From a virus: a DNA stretch of 28,561 nucleotides. Below are positions 8,103 through 16,938 of the stretch, piece after piece (within the stretch, counting starts at the first letter, position 1; each line of letters begins with the position of its first letter). The DNA is taken from IMG/VR virus record IMGVR_UViG_3300005265_000157, positions 1-28,561 of that record. One strand, 5' to 3'. Position numbers and translations under genes: made by a program. Under the pieces are notes generated by a model. That model saw only the letters and a program-made list of their open reading frames with translations. It was not told the origin of the DNA and searched no databases.

Positions 8103-10999
8103 ATCTCTATCAACATATTTTTCTTCGATAAGAAATGTTTTCCCATCAGCTTTAATGTATCTATATGTTCCTTTTTGTAGTCTGGAGGAAAAAACTCACT
8201 CTCTGATTCAATAGGATGTTCCTCATTACTAATCGGCTTTACATCAAGTTTTGTGTTAGATTGTTCTTTCTGATTTTGAGTTTTTCCTTCTACAGGTTCT
8301 GTTTTAGCTCCTTTAAATTCAAATTTACCGTTGATGCGACCGTGGAATTTATTAACTATATTACCGTCAGAATCATAAACATATAATTTGGTTCCGTTGT
8401 TATTAAGTTCATATTTATACTTCGGATTTATATCTTCTGAATCTAAAACAAATTGTTTATCTCCAACTTTAACAACTCTATATGTACCTTTATCAATGTT
8501 ATCTATTGTGTATGCTCTATTAGATATATCATCAAGTCCTTTGTATTCTTTTGGTTCAATCGTTGTACTGTCTTTTATTTCTCTTAATTTATTTTTGCCG
8601 ACACTTACAGTTCTTACTTTGGTTGTTGTAGTTGCAGATGGTTTCAAAACATCAATATGTTTTTTATAAAACGATTTCTTGATGTCTGGTTTGAACGCGT
8701 CTTCTATTCTTACATAATCAATAGTGCCATCAGAATGGACTACTGGTAAAACATTTTTGCTTATCAGCTTTTCAAATACTCTTCTTCTTTCTTTGTATGT
8801 TTTTGAATTGAAACCTTTTTTAAAATACGAATCTATAGGCTCGCCAATTATTTTGGTGTCTTGTGGATTTATATCTTCAGAAGAACTTTCATTTACTTTT
8901 GATTCCTTTGTTTCAGTTGGTTCAAATTCGTCGTCTATTATCTCTTCATCATATTCGTCTTTAGGCTCTTTTTTTGGTTCTTCTTTAACTGTTGTTTCGT
9001 TTTCATCATTTATGTCTTTATCACCGTATTCATTGCTCGTTTCTTCTTCACTTGCTTTTTTATTAAACTTATGTTCCTCAAGTTTTTTGTTTATCTTTTT
9101 GAGTTTTTCGTTTATTATTTTATTGGGATGTTTGTTGATTAGTTTAACTTCACCATTGTCATACTTTATGATGTCTCCATCATATTCTATTCCATTACGT
9201 CTATATTGGTCTTTAAGTTTTCTGTTCAATTCATATACATCTTTATCAATGTTGTTATAGTCTATATTATCTATAGCTTCCGCTATTTTACTTTCGGATA
9301 ATTTCAACTTTGGTTTTTTCTTTGGAATACCAACAACATCTCCCCTATCATAATATTCTCTGAATTTAGCAAGAGTCTTATTGATATGAGGTTGTTTTAT
9401 TATGTTTTCTGCATAGTCAAAGTCAATGTTGCCATTTTTATCTAAGAAATCAACATCTCCAGATGTATCATATCCAGCTTTCTTAACATATCGTTTGAGA
9501 ACTGTGTTTATATGTTGTGTGTCCCATTTGTCTGGACTTCCTTCCATCGCAGAATACAATTTATCTACTGTCTTATCTGCTGCACTAAATACATTAGAGT
9601 CTTTAATAACAGAATGGTCTGTGATTATTTTTCCACGTTTGTAATCATACCCAAACGGTTCTTTATTAAAATGACGTTTATAATATCTATTAAGAGTATC
9701 TGTAACTTTATTACCGTCTAATCTTATTTTACCTTTAGGAGAATTATTAAACGTTTTTGCTCTATCTAAAGCAAGTTTTGCAATTTGTTCTTTAGGTTTT
9801 AATATTTTTTTTGGTATCTCAGATAGATTAACGCCTTTGGCATTTTTTATTATTTTAAGTTTTCTTACATTACTTTCTGGGAGTATATTTTGCTTTTTAT
9901 ACCTTTTTACTTCTGCACCTTTTATTGCAGACCTTTTATTAAGTTTACCGAGACCTTCCATCCCAAGTTGAAATGCAGAATTGGCTGCCGATTCTTTTAG
10001 TATATCAAGTGAATTTTTGGCGAGAAACTTCCAGCCACTTGTGCCCTTCTCTATATGTGAACTGTGGACAATATCATCACGTATTCTTTTCTTCTCTTCT
10101 TTATCATTTATCAAAGCAGCTTTTGTCAAATCAGCTATAGGGTCAACAATTTTGCCTACAGCAGCAGGCTTTGTGAATTTAAGAGTCTGTTTCCCAAACT
10201 TTTTAAGTATCCTTCTCGGAAGAGTCTTAGAGAATATTTTTTCTGTAGCTTTCTTAGCAGTATCTGATATTGCGTTTTTAGCACCTTTTGGTATTATCTT
10301 TGGACTAAATACTTTGCCAAGAAAATAATCTTTAGTGGCTGTTTTTGCAGCGTTAGGTACAGCTCTTTTCCAATATTCTTTTTTATCATCGAAAGAGTCA
10401 ACGAGTGATTTAGCAGCTCCATAGCCAGCAAACGCCCTTGCTCCTCCTCCGAGAACACCAGCTCCAGATATAGTTTCTCCAAGCCCAGAACCGAACTCTA
10501 ATGCTTTATCAGTTATCTTAGCTCCAGTACCTTGGACTTTTTTTATGTCTTCAAGATTCTGGTTTACTTTTTTATATGCCTTTCTATATCTTTGAATAGG
10601 ACTGCCTTTTTCTTTAAATGCACCAGCTATAGCCGCTGCTGGTTTTGCAGTAGTTATCCCTTTTGCAAGACCAGTAGTGATACCATGTTTTATCAATCCA
10701 ACGTTTGCTTTTTTTGCTAATCCGACTAATTTGTTATCATCGTATGTTAATTTTTTGGCTTCTGGAGATTTCCAGAATTTTTTAATAGTTGGCTTGCCAC
10801 TATCTTTCAACATTTTATCTGCAGCAATAGAAGACACAACAGCAGACAATTTACGACCATTAGTAAAACCTTTCATGCTAGCATTATTCTTAACATAATA
10901 TTTTACTGCTGCATTAAACTGCTCCTTGGTTAAAGGCTGTTGACCTTTAAACATTGGTATTTCACTAAACTTATTTATATATGTTGTGTATTTTAACAT
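8090..10999 (-). CDS. N-terminal part of giant ejection-type protein (969-aa frame)
   Basis: ATG 10999 follows the stop of the 426-aa gene by 3 nt, with AGGG about 10 nt upstream. The protein is very basic at its N-terminus. An Ala/Gly-rich zone lies at about residues 170-200, a very acidic stretch (DEYDEEIIDDEFEP) in the second half, and near residues 836-885 there is a beta-type domain, DKGTYRVVKVGDKQFVL then NGTKLYVYDSDGNIV. The last 26 residues after the C AAA AAG heptamer (from EHIDTL) show no family likeness, while the -1 frame there repeats the domain. This probably encodes the first 943 residues of a 2,111-aa fusion with the 4665-8102 frame. By position it corresponds to T7 gp15/gp16-type internal core proteins, though I see no direct sequence similarity. 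An ejection role is inferred. Confidence 0.7.
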   Translation of the reverse strand: MLKYTTYINKFSEIPMFKGQQPLTKEQFNAAVKYYVKNNASMKGFTNGRKLSAVVSSIAADKMLKDSGKPTIKKFWKSPEAKKLTYDDNKLVGLAKKANVGLIKHGITTGLAKGITTAKPAAAIAGAFKEKGSPIQRYRKAYKKVNQNLEDIKKVQGTGAKITDKALEFGSGLGETISGAGVLGGGARAFAGYGAAKSLVDSFDDKKEYWKRAVPNAAKTATKDYFLGKVFSPKIIPKGAKNAISDTAKKATEKIFSKTLPRRILKKFGKQTLKFTKPAAVGKIVDPIADLTKAALINDKEEKKRIRDDIVHSSHIEKGTSGWKFLAKNSLDILKESAANSAFQLGMEGLGKLNKRSAIKGAEVKRYKKQNILPESNVRKLKIIKNAKGVNLSEIPKKILKPKEQIAKLALDRAKTFNNSPKGKIRLDGNKVTDTLNRYYKRHFNKEPFGYDYKRGKIITDHSVIKDSNVFSAADKTVDKLYSAMEGSPDKWDTQHINTVLKRYVKKAGYDTSGDVDFLDKNGNIDFDYAENIIKQPHINKTLAKFREYYDRGDVVGIPKKKPKLKLSESKIAEAIDNIDYNNIDKDVYELNRKLKDQYRRNGIEYDGDIIKYDNGEVKLINKHPNKIINEKLKKINKKLEEHKFNKKASEEETSNEYGDKDINDENETTVKEEPKKEPKDEYDEEIIDDEFEPTETKESKVNESSSEDINPQDTKIIGEPIDSYFKKGFNSKTYKERRRVFEKLISKNVLPVVHSDGTIDYVRIEDAFKPDIKKSFYKKHIDVLKPSATTTTKVRTVSVGKNKLREIKDSTTIEPKEYKGLDDISNRAYTIDNIDKGTYRVVKVGDKQFVLDSEDINPKYKYELNNNGTKLYVYDSDGNIVNKFHGRINGKFEFKGAKTEPVEGKTQNQKEQSNTKLDVKPISNEEHPIESESEFFPPDYKKEHIDTLKLMGKHFLSKKNMLIEIWGT
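8171..8177 (-). other. Candidate -1 ribosomal frameshift site (C AAA AAG) or frameshift lesion
   Basis: In the 969-aa frame the codons here are TAC AAA AAG GAA. Slipping back one base after AAG leads directly into GGA ACA TAT AGA, giving KK-GTYR. That matches the KGTYR of the upstream domain copy (DKGTYRVVK). The switch must fall between the TGA in the -1 frame just upstream and the TAG at 8090, and homology starts exactly at this heptamer. C_AAA_AAG resembles the A_AAA_AAG slip site used by insertion sequences and phage tail genes. I see no strong downstream hairpin or upstream SD-like stimulator. Gain of one A in the A5 run would give the same product, so a deletion or sequencing error is the main alternative. 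Confidence 0.6.
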
Positions 11000-11002
11000 T
11001 GT

Positions 11003-12283
11003 TTATTGCCCTGTTATGTTATCTACTAATCCTCTAAAGCTTCCAAGTAAATTTTTACCGAATCCCATTGATGTAGGTTCCTGTTCTTGTTCTGGGTATA
11101 AAGACCTTCCTTCAAAGTTTATACCACTCATCTCTTCTTCAATACGGCTCTTTTGCTGTTTCAACGAACTTATGTTTTTAAGGATGTCAACTTTCTGTGT
11201 ATCATCTATTTCGTCATTATTGAGTAATTTAGTTTGCGTTTTAAGAGTTTTATTTATAGCCTCAAGTTGTTTAGATAGGATAGAAAAGTTCATTTCTTTT
11301 ATTCTTTGAAATGCTTGTGCGTTCTTCAATGTATTATTACCATTCGTGCCATACCTTCTGCCATTCATGCCCATAGGATTATTTATTCTGTCAATAAGAG
11401 AAGCTATAATCGCTTTTGCTTTTGTAGTATCTGCTGCTTTATCAAAACCAGCCGCATTAACATCTGCCCTTCTCATCGTTCTCCTATTTGTATTTATGGA
11501 ATCATCTCTCGCGTCATTCGTCAATGCCTTTCTAAGCCAATCTGGTCTAAACCTTATTCCAGACGGCATAGAGAAAAAACCTTTAGGGTTTCTATCATAT
11601 CTGAATTGCATAGCACCAATTAAAGAATTTATGAGAGGTGTAGCTTTGCCCCAATTCCAATAGCCAGCAGGAGCTTCTTTATCTGGTACTTTCTTTACAT
11701 ATTCTTTTTTGGCTTTTTCGTATTTGTTTCCAAACTCATCTATTTGGTTTCTTCTTTCTTTATATTTCTTAATTGCCAAATCATATACATTTGAAGTGAA
11801 ACCATTTGTTGTTGGTACATCTTTATTTGTTTCCGTTGGGTTATCTTTTTTTGGTTGGTCATTATTAATTACTGGGTCTTCACTAAACCCACCACCATTA
11901 GTCATTGCACCTTCTGGATTTACTTGAGCCACAACATCTATTAACGCTTTTCTAATTTTCTGCTGTTGTGAATATCTTTTACGGCGTTTTTCTACCATTT
12001 TAGACATTCGTTTTGCATCTTTTATAGCTTCATCTTCTGTACTATATCTCATATAGTCTTTTTTTACTTTTGCTATATTAATAGCGTCTTTTGGTTTGTA
12101 TTGAACAAGACCTTCTTTTGTCTGTCTGATAGTAGGAAACAATATAGCCTTACCACCATCTGTTGTGGCGGTCATAGTCTTCATTGTCGAAAATGTTCCA
12201 TCTGCGTTTGGTATATTGTTTGTCATACCTGTATTTAACGCTCTCTGAAACCATGCTGGATAATTAGTTATTGCATTGCCCAT
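11003..12283 (-). CDS. Virion protein with N-terminal ADGTFST-type phage domain (426 aa)
   Basis: Start ATG 12283 has a good AGAGGT site and lies 20 nt inside the end of the preceding gene. Residues 24-100 follow a pattern I know from many phage structural and large polyvalent proteins: 'N-x-D-G-S-x-x-T-hydrophobic strand', then a 'hydrophobic-P-T' strand, a segment aligned with the DAI helix, and 'T-E-D-E-A' plus a long basic helix. Here this reads NADGTFSTMKTMT, AILFPTIR, KDAINI and YSTEDEAIKDAKRM. The function of that module is unknown to me. The rest is a polar linker rich in Asn/Thr/Pro (about 115-165), lysine-rich helices and a coiled-coil-like stretch near 330-395. Its place between the 298-aa protein and the giant ejection frames suggests an internal virion or tail component. 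Confidence 0.55.
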   Translation of the reverse strand: MGNAITNYPAWFQRALNTGMTNNIPNADGTFSTMKTMTATTDGGKAILFPTIRQTKEGLVQYKPKDAINIAKVKKDYMRYSTEDEAIKDAKRMSKMVEKRRKRYSQQQKIRKALIDVVAQVNPEGAMTNGGGFSEDPVINNDQPKKDNPTETNKDVPTTNGFTSNVYDLAIKKYKERRNQIDEFGNKYEKAKKEYVKKVPDKEAPAGYWNWGKATPLINSLIGAMQFRYDRNPKGFFSMPSGIRFRPDWLRKALTNDARDDSINTNRRTMRRADVNAAGFDKAADTTKAKAIIASLIDRINNPMGMNGRRYGTNGNNTLKNAQAFQRIKEMNFSILSKQLEAINKTLKTQTKLLNNDEIDDTQKVDILKNISSLKQQKSRIEEEMSGINFEGRSLYPEQEQEPTSMGFGKNLLGSFRGLVDNITGQ

Positions 12284-13160
12284 TACTCTTACCTCTTTTG
12301 GTTTTGTATAGTCCTATATGATAGCAAGCAACAGAACCTATAATTGATACTATTCTTCCGAAGATACTGCCTTTTCTTACTGTTCCAAGTTGATACGCTA
12401 TTTCTGTAGCCCAACTTGTTGCTATTTTACTTGCTATCCATGTAAGAACTTTAGATTTTTTCATTAATTCAACTGCTGGTATAGCCCATGTCCAATATCC
12501 AATAATAAGAACAGGATTTGTAATCTTAATATATTCTCCAAATAGTTCGTCAGCGTCTCTAACTTCCTCTGGCAGTAATCCCTGCCTATACAACTCAGAA
12601 CAAATAACTTTGCCTCCACCATCCACTTTGGGCGGTTTGCCAGCATAAGAAGCCATGACTTGATTAACTTGCTGGTCTCTCATTATTTTATAGTTTCTAT
12701 CTGTATTAGCTTGCCCAAGACCAAGACGTAACGCTTGCAACAAATCATTTCTGTTTTTATCAACAAATGCCCTATTCATAGCATTAATTCCGCCTCCGAG
12801 TTTCATTTCACTATCTGCATCTATCTTTCTTTGCTGGTCTTGTCCTATGCCTGTATAAGTTGTTCCAAGTTTTGCTGATGTTTGTGCAAGCCTTCTGAGT
12901 CCCGCGTTTTTAGCTGAAAGGATTGAATTTTTAAGTTCGGCTTTTTGTGAATTTGCAAAGTTTTCATCCCTCGTATATGGATATTCCATAAGACGCGCGA
13001 GAGTTCCATAGGAAGCTTTTCGGGCAAGTTTTCTTGTTTTGGATTGTCCTTCTTTCCATCTGAATGGTGTCAATTGATTACTTGGTTGCGCAAAGTTATT
13101 CCAAGGAAGTGAATATGGTTTTTTACGAGGAAATCTTTGCTTTTGATATGGGACGTACAT
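12264..13160 (-). CDS. Conserved podovirus-type virion protein, gp14-like candidate (298 aa)
   Basis: ATG 13160 has GGAG 6 nt upstream. The N-terminal half (about residues 70-170) is a glutamine/alanine-rich helical segment with LGLGQAN. The C-terminal half has a signature I recognise from proteins encoded between the tail nozzle and the ejection proteins in podovirus-like genomes: ICSELYRQGLLPEEV (186-200), then a GYWTWAIPAVELM segment (221-233), and two hydrophobic helices around 238-285 (WIASKIATSWATEIAYQLG and IFGRIVSIIGSVACY). The hydrophobic helices could help form a channel in the host envelope, as proposed for small internal core proteins such as T7 gp14. That comparison rests on size, position and hydrophobicity. 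The protein ends in a basic tail (KTKRGKSN). Confidence 0.6.
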   Translation of the reverse strand: MYVPYQKQRFPRKKPYSLPWNNFAQPSNQLTPFRWKEGQSKTRKLARKASYGTLARLMEYPYTRDENFANSQKAELKNSILSAKNAGLRRLAQTSAKLGTTYTGIGQDQQRKIDADSEMKLGGGINAMNRAFVDKNRNDLLQALRLGLGQANTDRNYKIMRDQQVNQVMASYAGKPPKVDGGGKVICSELYRQGLLPEEVRDADELFGEYIKITNPVLIIGYWTWAIPAVELMKKSKVLTWIASKIATSWATEIAYQLGTVRKGSIFGRIVSIIGSVACYHIGLYKTKRGKSNGQCNN

Positions 13161-13170
13161 TTATTTCTCC

Positions 13171-15537
13171 TTATTTATAATTTCGTGTTAAATCACCTTT
13201 CGGTTTTAATTCATATCCGAACGAGCTTATTTCAACAGGAACTCTTCCAGATAACATTACGTTACACACAGTTCCTCTGCAAGGAATCGGTGCTCGGTCA
13301 TTAAGCAATTTACTATCGAGTTTACCAGCTGATAATACCCAACCAGAGCCATCTTTATTTCCAACTCCATAGTAATCGTTTTTATATTCTAAGTTGTATT
13401 CGCCACCTCGAAGATTAGGTACATGAACAATATTGAAGTAATGCCACCTTTTCACCGTTAGTGGTGTTCCAAGATTGGTTTCAGCGAAAGTGATAATCCA
13501 ATCATATCCTATATTATCAACATCTTTCTCTATATTGTCAAGTACAGACAAACCATATATTAAATCAGTCGGCTCGCTATCAGGAGGATTAGTTGCTCCA
13601 GCGTCAGTAACCATAAGAACTCTTCCAGATTTATTATCTATAGAATCAACTATTTCTTCATCTGTTGACAATATTGATGTTACATTATAATTAGCAAATT
13701 CCCACACATACCATGTGAACTTACTATCATTATCAGTTTTTGTCTGGTCGAATACTATAGCATGAGGATAAGCACCGTTGTCATCTGGATTAACCAAGAA
13801 TATAGCTATATTCCTTTCTTTATCATATATAGCTCTTGTTAAATGGATTTTGCTTATATCTATTCTGCTGAATGTGTTAGGTTTATCTGGGGTAAATGTA
13901 TTTCCGTTAGTCCACCAGTTTTTTACTGGCATTGATATATTAACCATATCTCCACCAATAGTATATCTATATACTCCGTTTCTCGACATCCAATACATAT
14001 ATTTTCCATTATCACATATCGCCTTCTTGCCAACGCACCCTATTCCATGGAAAGAGTCAGACTCTGTTATCATATCGCTGTTGTCAAGAAACTGTAGCGT
14101 GCTGAACGAATTATTTTTGAAAACGAATAATCTCCCCTTATGAACATGTAAACACGTCACAGGCAAGCCATCATTTTTCCCAGTAAGTATATAAAAAATA
14201 CTTGGGGAACTATCTGGACTATTTATTTTACTGTATCTTATTTCTTGAACTGGTCTTGTTATAACAGCACTTTCATTTATACAGCTCTCGGCAAGTAAAT
14301 ATATAGTCTTTATTATGAATTTATATTGAGAATAATAATCATCAAGATATTCAGGCTTGCCATCTTGAGTATATATATTGCCAGTATTTCCGTTGTTAGA
14401 AATATCGGTAATTGTTAATCCAGTATCTCCACTTATGATTGGTAATAAAGATATAGACGGTGAAGAATTTCCATAGTTTGTAAAGCTAAAAGAAACAAAA
14501 TCGAGAGAATCATTTATAAAATCAGCGTCGTATTCAAAAAGCTTAATATGATTATCATAATTTATACGCATATATTCTTCCAATATAATGGAATTACTAT
14601 ATTCTACACCATCAACAATACACACCATTGTATGCTTGTATTTATCGTTTATAAATTCGGACGTATATACAACACTACACCATTTTCCTTCTATACCATC
14701 TATTTCTGGAGGAAGTGTAACTTGTAATGTTTTCATAGAACTCTCATTAATCATTATTTTACATTGAAAATATTGTTCTACACCTGCCCTGTATAATAAA
14801 TCTAATGAAAAATCAATATAGTTATTTTCATCCATTAATGTAGCAATATGAAAATTTAACTCTGGAACAGCAGTTCTGTTTTTATCACAATTGAATCTAA
14901 ATTTTGTGGAAATAATAAACGACCTTGTTGCAGCAAAACTTTGACTGTTAGGTATTATTATTTTGCATGGAGTTGTATTAGTACTTTTTATTCTTATGAC
15001 ACCTTTTCTGTCTTTCGTACTTAATATATTATCAACGCCGTATGTTCTGTTTTGATTGATAATGTTTATTATATTGCTTCCTTGAGTGTTTTCTATATTA
15101 TCTTTAGTAAGCAAAACTATATCATTTTTGACTCCATCAACCATTATCTGGTCAAGTTTGCTTCCAGAATATATCATCCTGTCTTTATATGTTTCTATTA
15201 TTTCTGGAACAATAGGTTTTGTATTATCAAACTCAACTTGGTCTCCGAGATATTCATCTGCTATACCATCGGTATATTCAGAGCCTTCCGCATTATCTAT
15301 TTCTGCACACAAAGAATAGTTTATTCCATTGTTAGACGCTCTATATATTCTTATTTTATCAGCTTCTGTATCGTCTGATTTATTTATGTTAGATACTTTT
15401 ATTGCGTATTCTTTTAACTCGTTGTTATAATTTTCTATAGCGTTCTTTTTAATTATTGTTACATGAGTAACTTCTTCTATTGGGTTTCCATCTGGAGACC
15501 CAGTATCAGAATATATAGACTTTGAAATCTCCATCAT
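13171..15537 (-). CDS. C-terminal part of tail nozzle/stabilisation protein (788 aa)
   Basis: The frame from ATG 15537 encodes 788 residues carrying the body of a gp12-like tail nozzle, the part that closes the short tail and contacts the host. Recognisable landmarks are an RIYRASNNG strand (63-71), TYKDRMIYSGSK (117-127) and a propeller-like block at about 455-540: VHKGRLFVF, then SFHGIGCVGKKAI, then YWMSRNGVYRYT, then VNISMPV. The end, ELKPKGD, is also typical. In relatives I know, an N-terminal GG-x-N strand and a NPSP strand precede RIYR in the same chain; here they lie in the upstream frames 16939-17187 and 15672-16937. No Shine-Dalgarno precedes ATG 15537, an in-frame TAA sits 9 nt upstream of the first ATG, and the frame differs by +1 from the preceding one. 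It may be made by coupled re-initiation, by frameshifting, or not made as a separate chain. Confidence 0.75.
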   Translation of the reverse strand: MMEISKSIYSDTGSPDGNPIEEVTHVTIIKKNAIENYNNELKEYAIKVSNINKSDDTEADKIRIYRASNNGINYSLCAEIDNAEGSEYTDGIADEYLGDQVEFDNTKPIVPEIIETYKDRMIYSGSKLDQIMVDGVKNDIVLLTKDNIENTQGSNIINIINQNRTYGVDNILSTKDRKGVIRIKSTNTTPCKIIIPNSQSFAATRSFIISTKFRFNCDKNRTAVPELNFHIATLMDENNYIDFSLDLLYRAGVEQYFQCKIMINESSMKTLQVTLPPEIDGIEGKWCSVVYTSEFINDKYKHTMVCIVDGVEYSNSIILEEYMRINYDNHIKLFEYDADFINDSLDFVSFSFTNYGNSSPSISLLPIISGDTGLTITDISNNGNTGNIYTQDGKPEYLDDYYSQYKFIIKTIYLLAESCINESAVITRPVQEIRYSKINSPDSSPSIFYILTGKNDGLPVTCLHVHKGRLFVFKNNSFSTLQFLDNSDMITESDSFHGIGCVGKKAICDNGKYMYWMSRNGVYRYTIGGDMVNISMPVKNWWTNGNTFTPDKPNTFSRIDISKIHLTRAIYDKERNIAIFLVNPDDNGAYPHAIVFDQTKTDNDSKFTWYVWEFANYNVTSILSTDEEIVDSIDNKSGRVLMVTDAGATNPPDSEPTDLIYGLSVLDNIEKDVDNIGYDWIITFAETNLGTPLTVKRWHYFNIVHVPNLRGGEYNLEYKNDYYGVGNKDGSGWVLSAGKLDSKLLNDRAPIPCRGTVCNVMLSGRVPVEISSFGYELKPKGDLTRNYK

Positions 15538-15721
15538 ATAATGTTATGGCGCAAAAGCTTTGGTCCTTACTGGCAAAATCATTCCCATTTGTCCAATATT
15601 TATCTTGCTTTATGCTCGGTATATATCCTCTGACTTCGTATAATCCAGATTTGTTTTTACCATTTGAATCTTTAGTTATAATCCTTACTGACTTCGTATA
15701 ATCCAGATTTGTTTTTACCAT
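15506..15721 (-). pseudogene. Out-of-frame continuation of the middle nozzle gene
   Basis: This short open frame repeats the end of the 421-aa protein (RIITKDSNGKNKSGLYEV) and then continues with RGYIPSIKQDKYWTNGNDF to a TGA at 15506. The shared part arises because both frames read through the 58-bp duplication. With one copy of the repeat, the 421-aa frame would run straight into this tail, giving 457 residues ending at 15506 and overlapping the 788-aa start by 32 nt. I therefore read it as the displaced C-terminus of the middle nozzle segment, not as an independent gene. Confidence 0.75.
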
Positions 15722-15746
15722 TTGAATCTTTAGTTATAATCCTTAC
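15631..15746. repeat. Perfect 58-bp tandem duplication inside the nozzle gene
   Basis: Positions 15631-15688 and 15689-15746 are identical over all 58 bases and directly adjacent. Because 58 is not a multiple of three, the second copy shifts the frame and creates the TAA that ends the 421-aa protein. Perfect identity indicates a recent event, or one kept identical by recombination. A single base of microhomology is seen at the borders. Confidence 0.97.
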
Positions 15747-16937
15747 CATAAAATCATCTGTAAGGTTGCCATCAGTTAATTCTTTGTTAGAGTTAGTAGG
15801 AGGGATAGTTTTAAGAAATACAGAATCATATTCATTCCTATCTCCTATTATTATTGCTCTCTTATTTGATTTTTGCTTTTTAACTCTCTTGACAACATTC
15901 AAATCAAGTATTATATCATCATCAGATAATATCTTCTCAACCATATACATTTGACCAACAAACGGCTTCTTTTTCAATGGCGCACTCAGAAGAGCCATTT
16001 TAGAACTCATATCATAATCAATTATCCACCTTGATTCAGAATTTCTTTTATTAGATATCGTATCTTTGTATGTATCTTCTTTTACATCATCATTAAAAGT
16101 TTTGCTGTAAAGTGTAATCTTTCTACCAAAATAATCATCTGAACCAACATTTCCAAGATGTATCCATTTTTTATTATTATGTTTGTTGGCTACTTTAACT
16201 TCCGTTAAGTCTTGGTCTGTTATATAACCTATTTCATAATCACCATCTTCTATATAATATTCTTTTGATGATGTTATCTGGTCTTTATTTATATATACAT
16301 CATCTTCTGTTGTTGTTTGTATGGATAATGCTATTTCATTAGATGATTTTAAATAACTTATAGAACTTATTTTTCTTGAGAATAATATATCTTTATCAGA
16401 GTTAGAACCGTATGTTCCATAAGATGTAGATGTTATGTCTAATGAGAAGAATATGTATTTACCAATAAGACTATCTACCTCAGCAAAATCTTGATTTATG
16501 TAAACAGTTACTATAGCGTTATATACTCCGCCGCCGCCTCCTCCGCCGCCGCCGCCGCCGCCGCCGCCGCCTACGCCACTGACGACAGGTGTTCCGAGAT
16601 TTTCACTCGTTGCATTTCTGGTAAACTTTCCTTCTTGCCTTTTGTTTATTTCAACTTTGTTGCTTATAGGGGACGGGTTACTCTCAACATCTTCTTTTGA
16701 GTTGTAATATGTATAAGCATAAGAATACTCAACACCTGGCATTAATGCGCCCTCAGAGCGTATCTGCCGTATTTCTGGTGCGTTTAATGGTGGAGATATC
16801 CCGACATCGTGTACCTTTATTCCAGTATCGCCATCTGGTACTGCCTTTAAAAATTTGTTTCCGTCTGTCGCAAATAATCTTCCATTCATCTTCGCAACAG
16901 ATATTAAACTATTACTGTTGCTTTTGAGTCCAATCAT
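15672..16937 (-). CDS. Middle part of tail nozzle protein with poly-glycine insert (421 aa, truncated by duplication)
   Basis: ATG 16937 follows the TAA of the 82-aa frame after one base (TAA A ATG). There is no good Shine-Dalgarno; the nearest AGGA is about 20 nt upstream. Residues 14-92 match the early part of nozzle-like proteins: VAKMNGRLFATDGNKFLKA, then VGISPP, then an EYSYAYTYYNS strand and ESNPSPIS. Residues 123-137 are 15 consecutive glycines. After that comes a ~280-residue beta-rich region that I do not recognise and that seems inserted relative to nozzle proteins I know. The last codons read into the second copy of a 58-bp tandem repeat and stop at a TAA; with one copy the chain would extend to 457 residues. 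It should act with the frames on either side as one nozzle. Whether functional protein is made is uncertain. Confidence 0.7.
   Translation of the reverse strand: MIGLKSNSNSLISVAKMNGRLFATDGNKFLKAVPDGDTGIKVHDVGISPPLNAPEIRQIRSEGALMPGVEYSYAYTYYNSKEDVESNPSPISNKVEINKRQEGKFTRNATSENLGTPVVSGVGGGGGGGGGGGGGGGVYNAIVTVYINQDFAEVDSLIGKYIFFSLDITSTSYGTYGSNSDKDILFSRKISSISYLKSSNEIALSIQTTTEDDVYINKDQITSSKEYYIEDGDYEIGYITDQDLTEVKVANKHNNKKWIHLGNVGSDDYFGRKITLYSKTFNDDVKEDTYKDTISNKRNSESRWIIDYDMSSKMALLSAPLKKKPFVGQMYMVEKILSDDDIILDLNVVKRVKKQKSNKRAIIIGDRNEYDSVFLKTIPPTNSNKELTDGNLTDDFMVRIITKDSNGKNKSGLYEVSKDYN
16527..16571 (-). repeat. Poly-glycine microsatellite (15 GGN codons, mostly GGC)
   Basis: Fifteen glycine codons in a row, mainly GGC, form a GC-rich island in an AT-rich genome. 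Slippage by whole codons would change linker length without breaking the frame. The tract separates the NPSP-type region from the unrecognised insert, so it probably acts as a flexible linker. Confidence 0.95.
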
Positions 16938-16938
16938 T

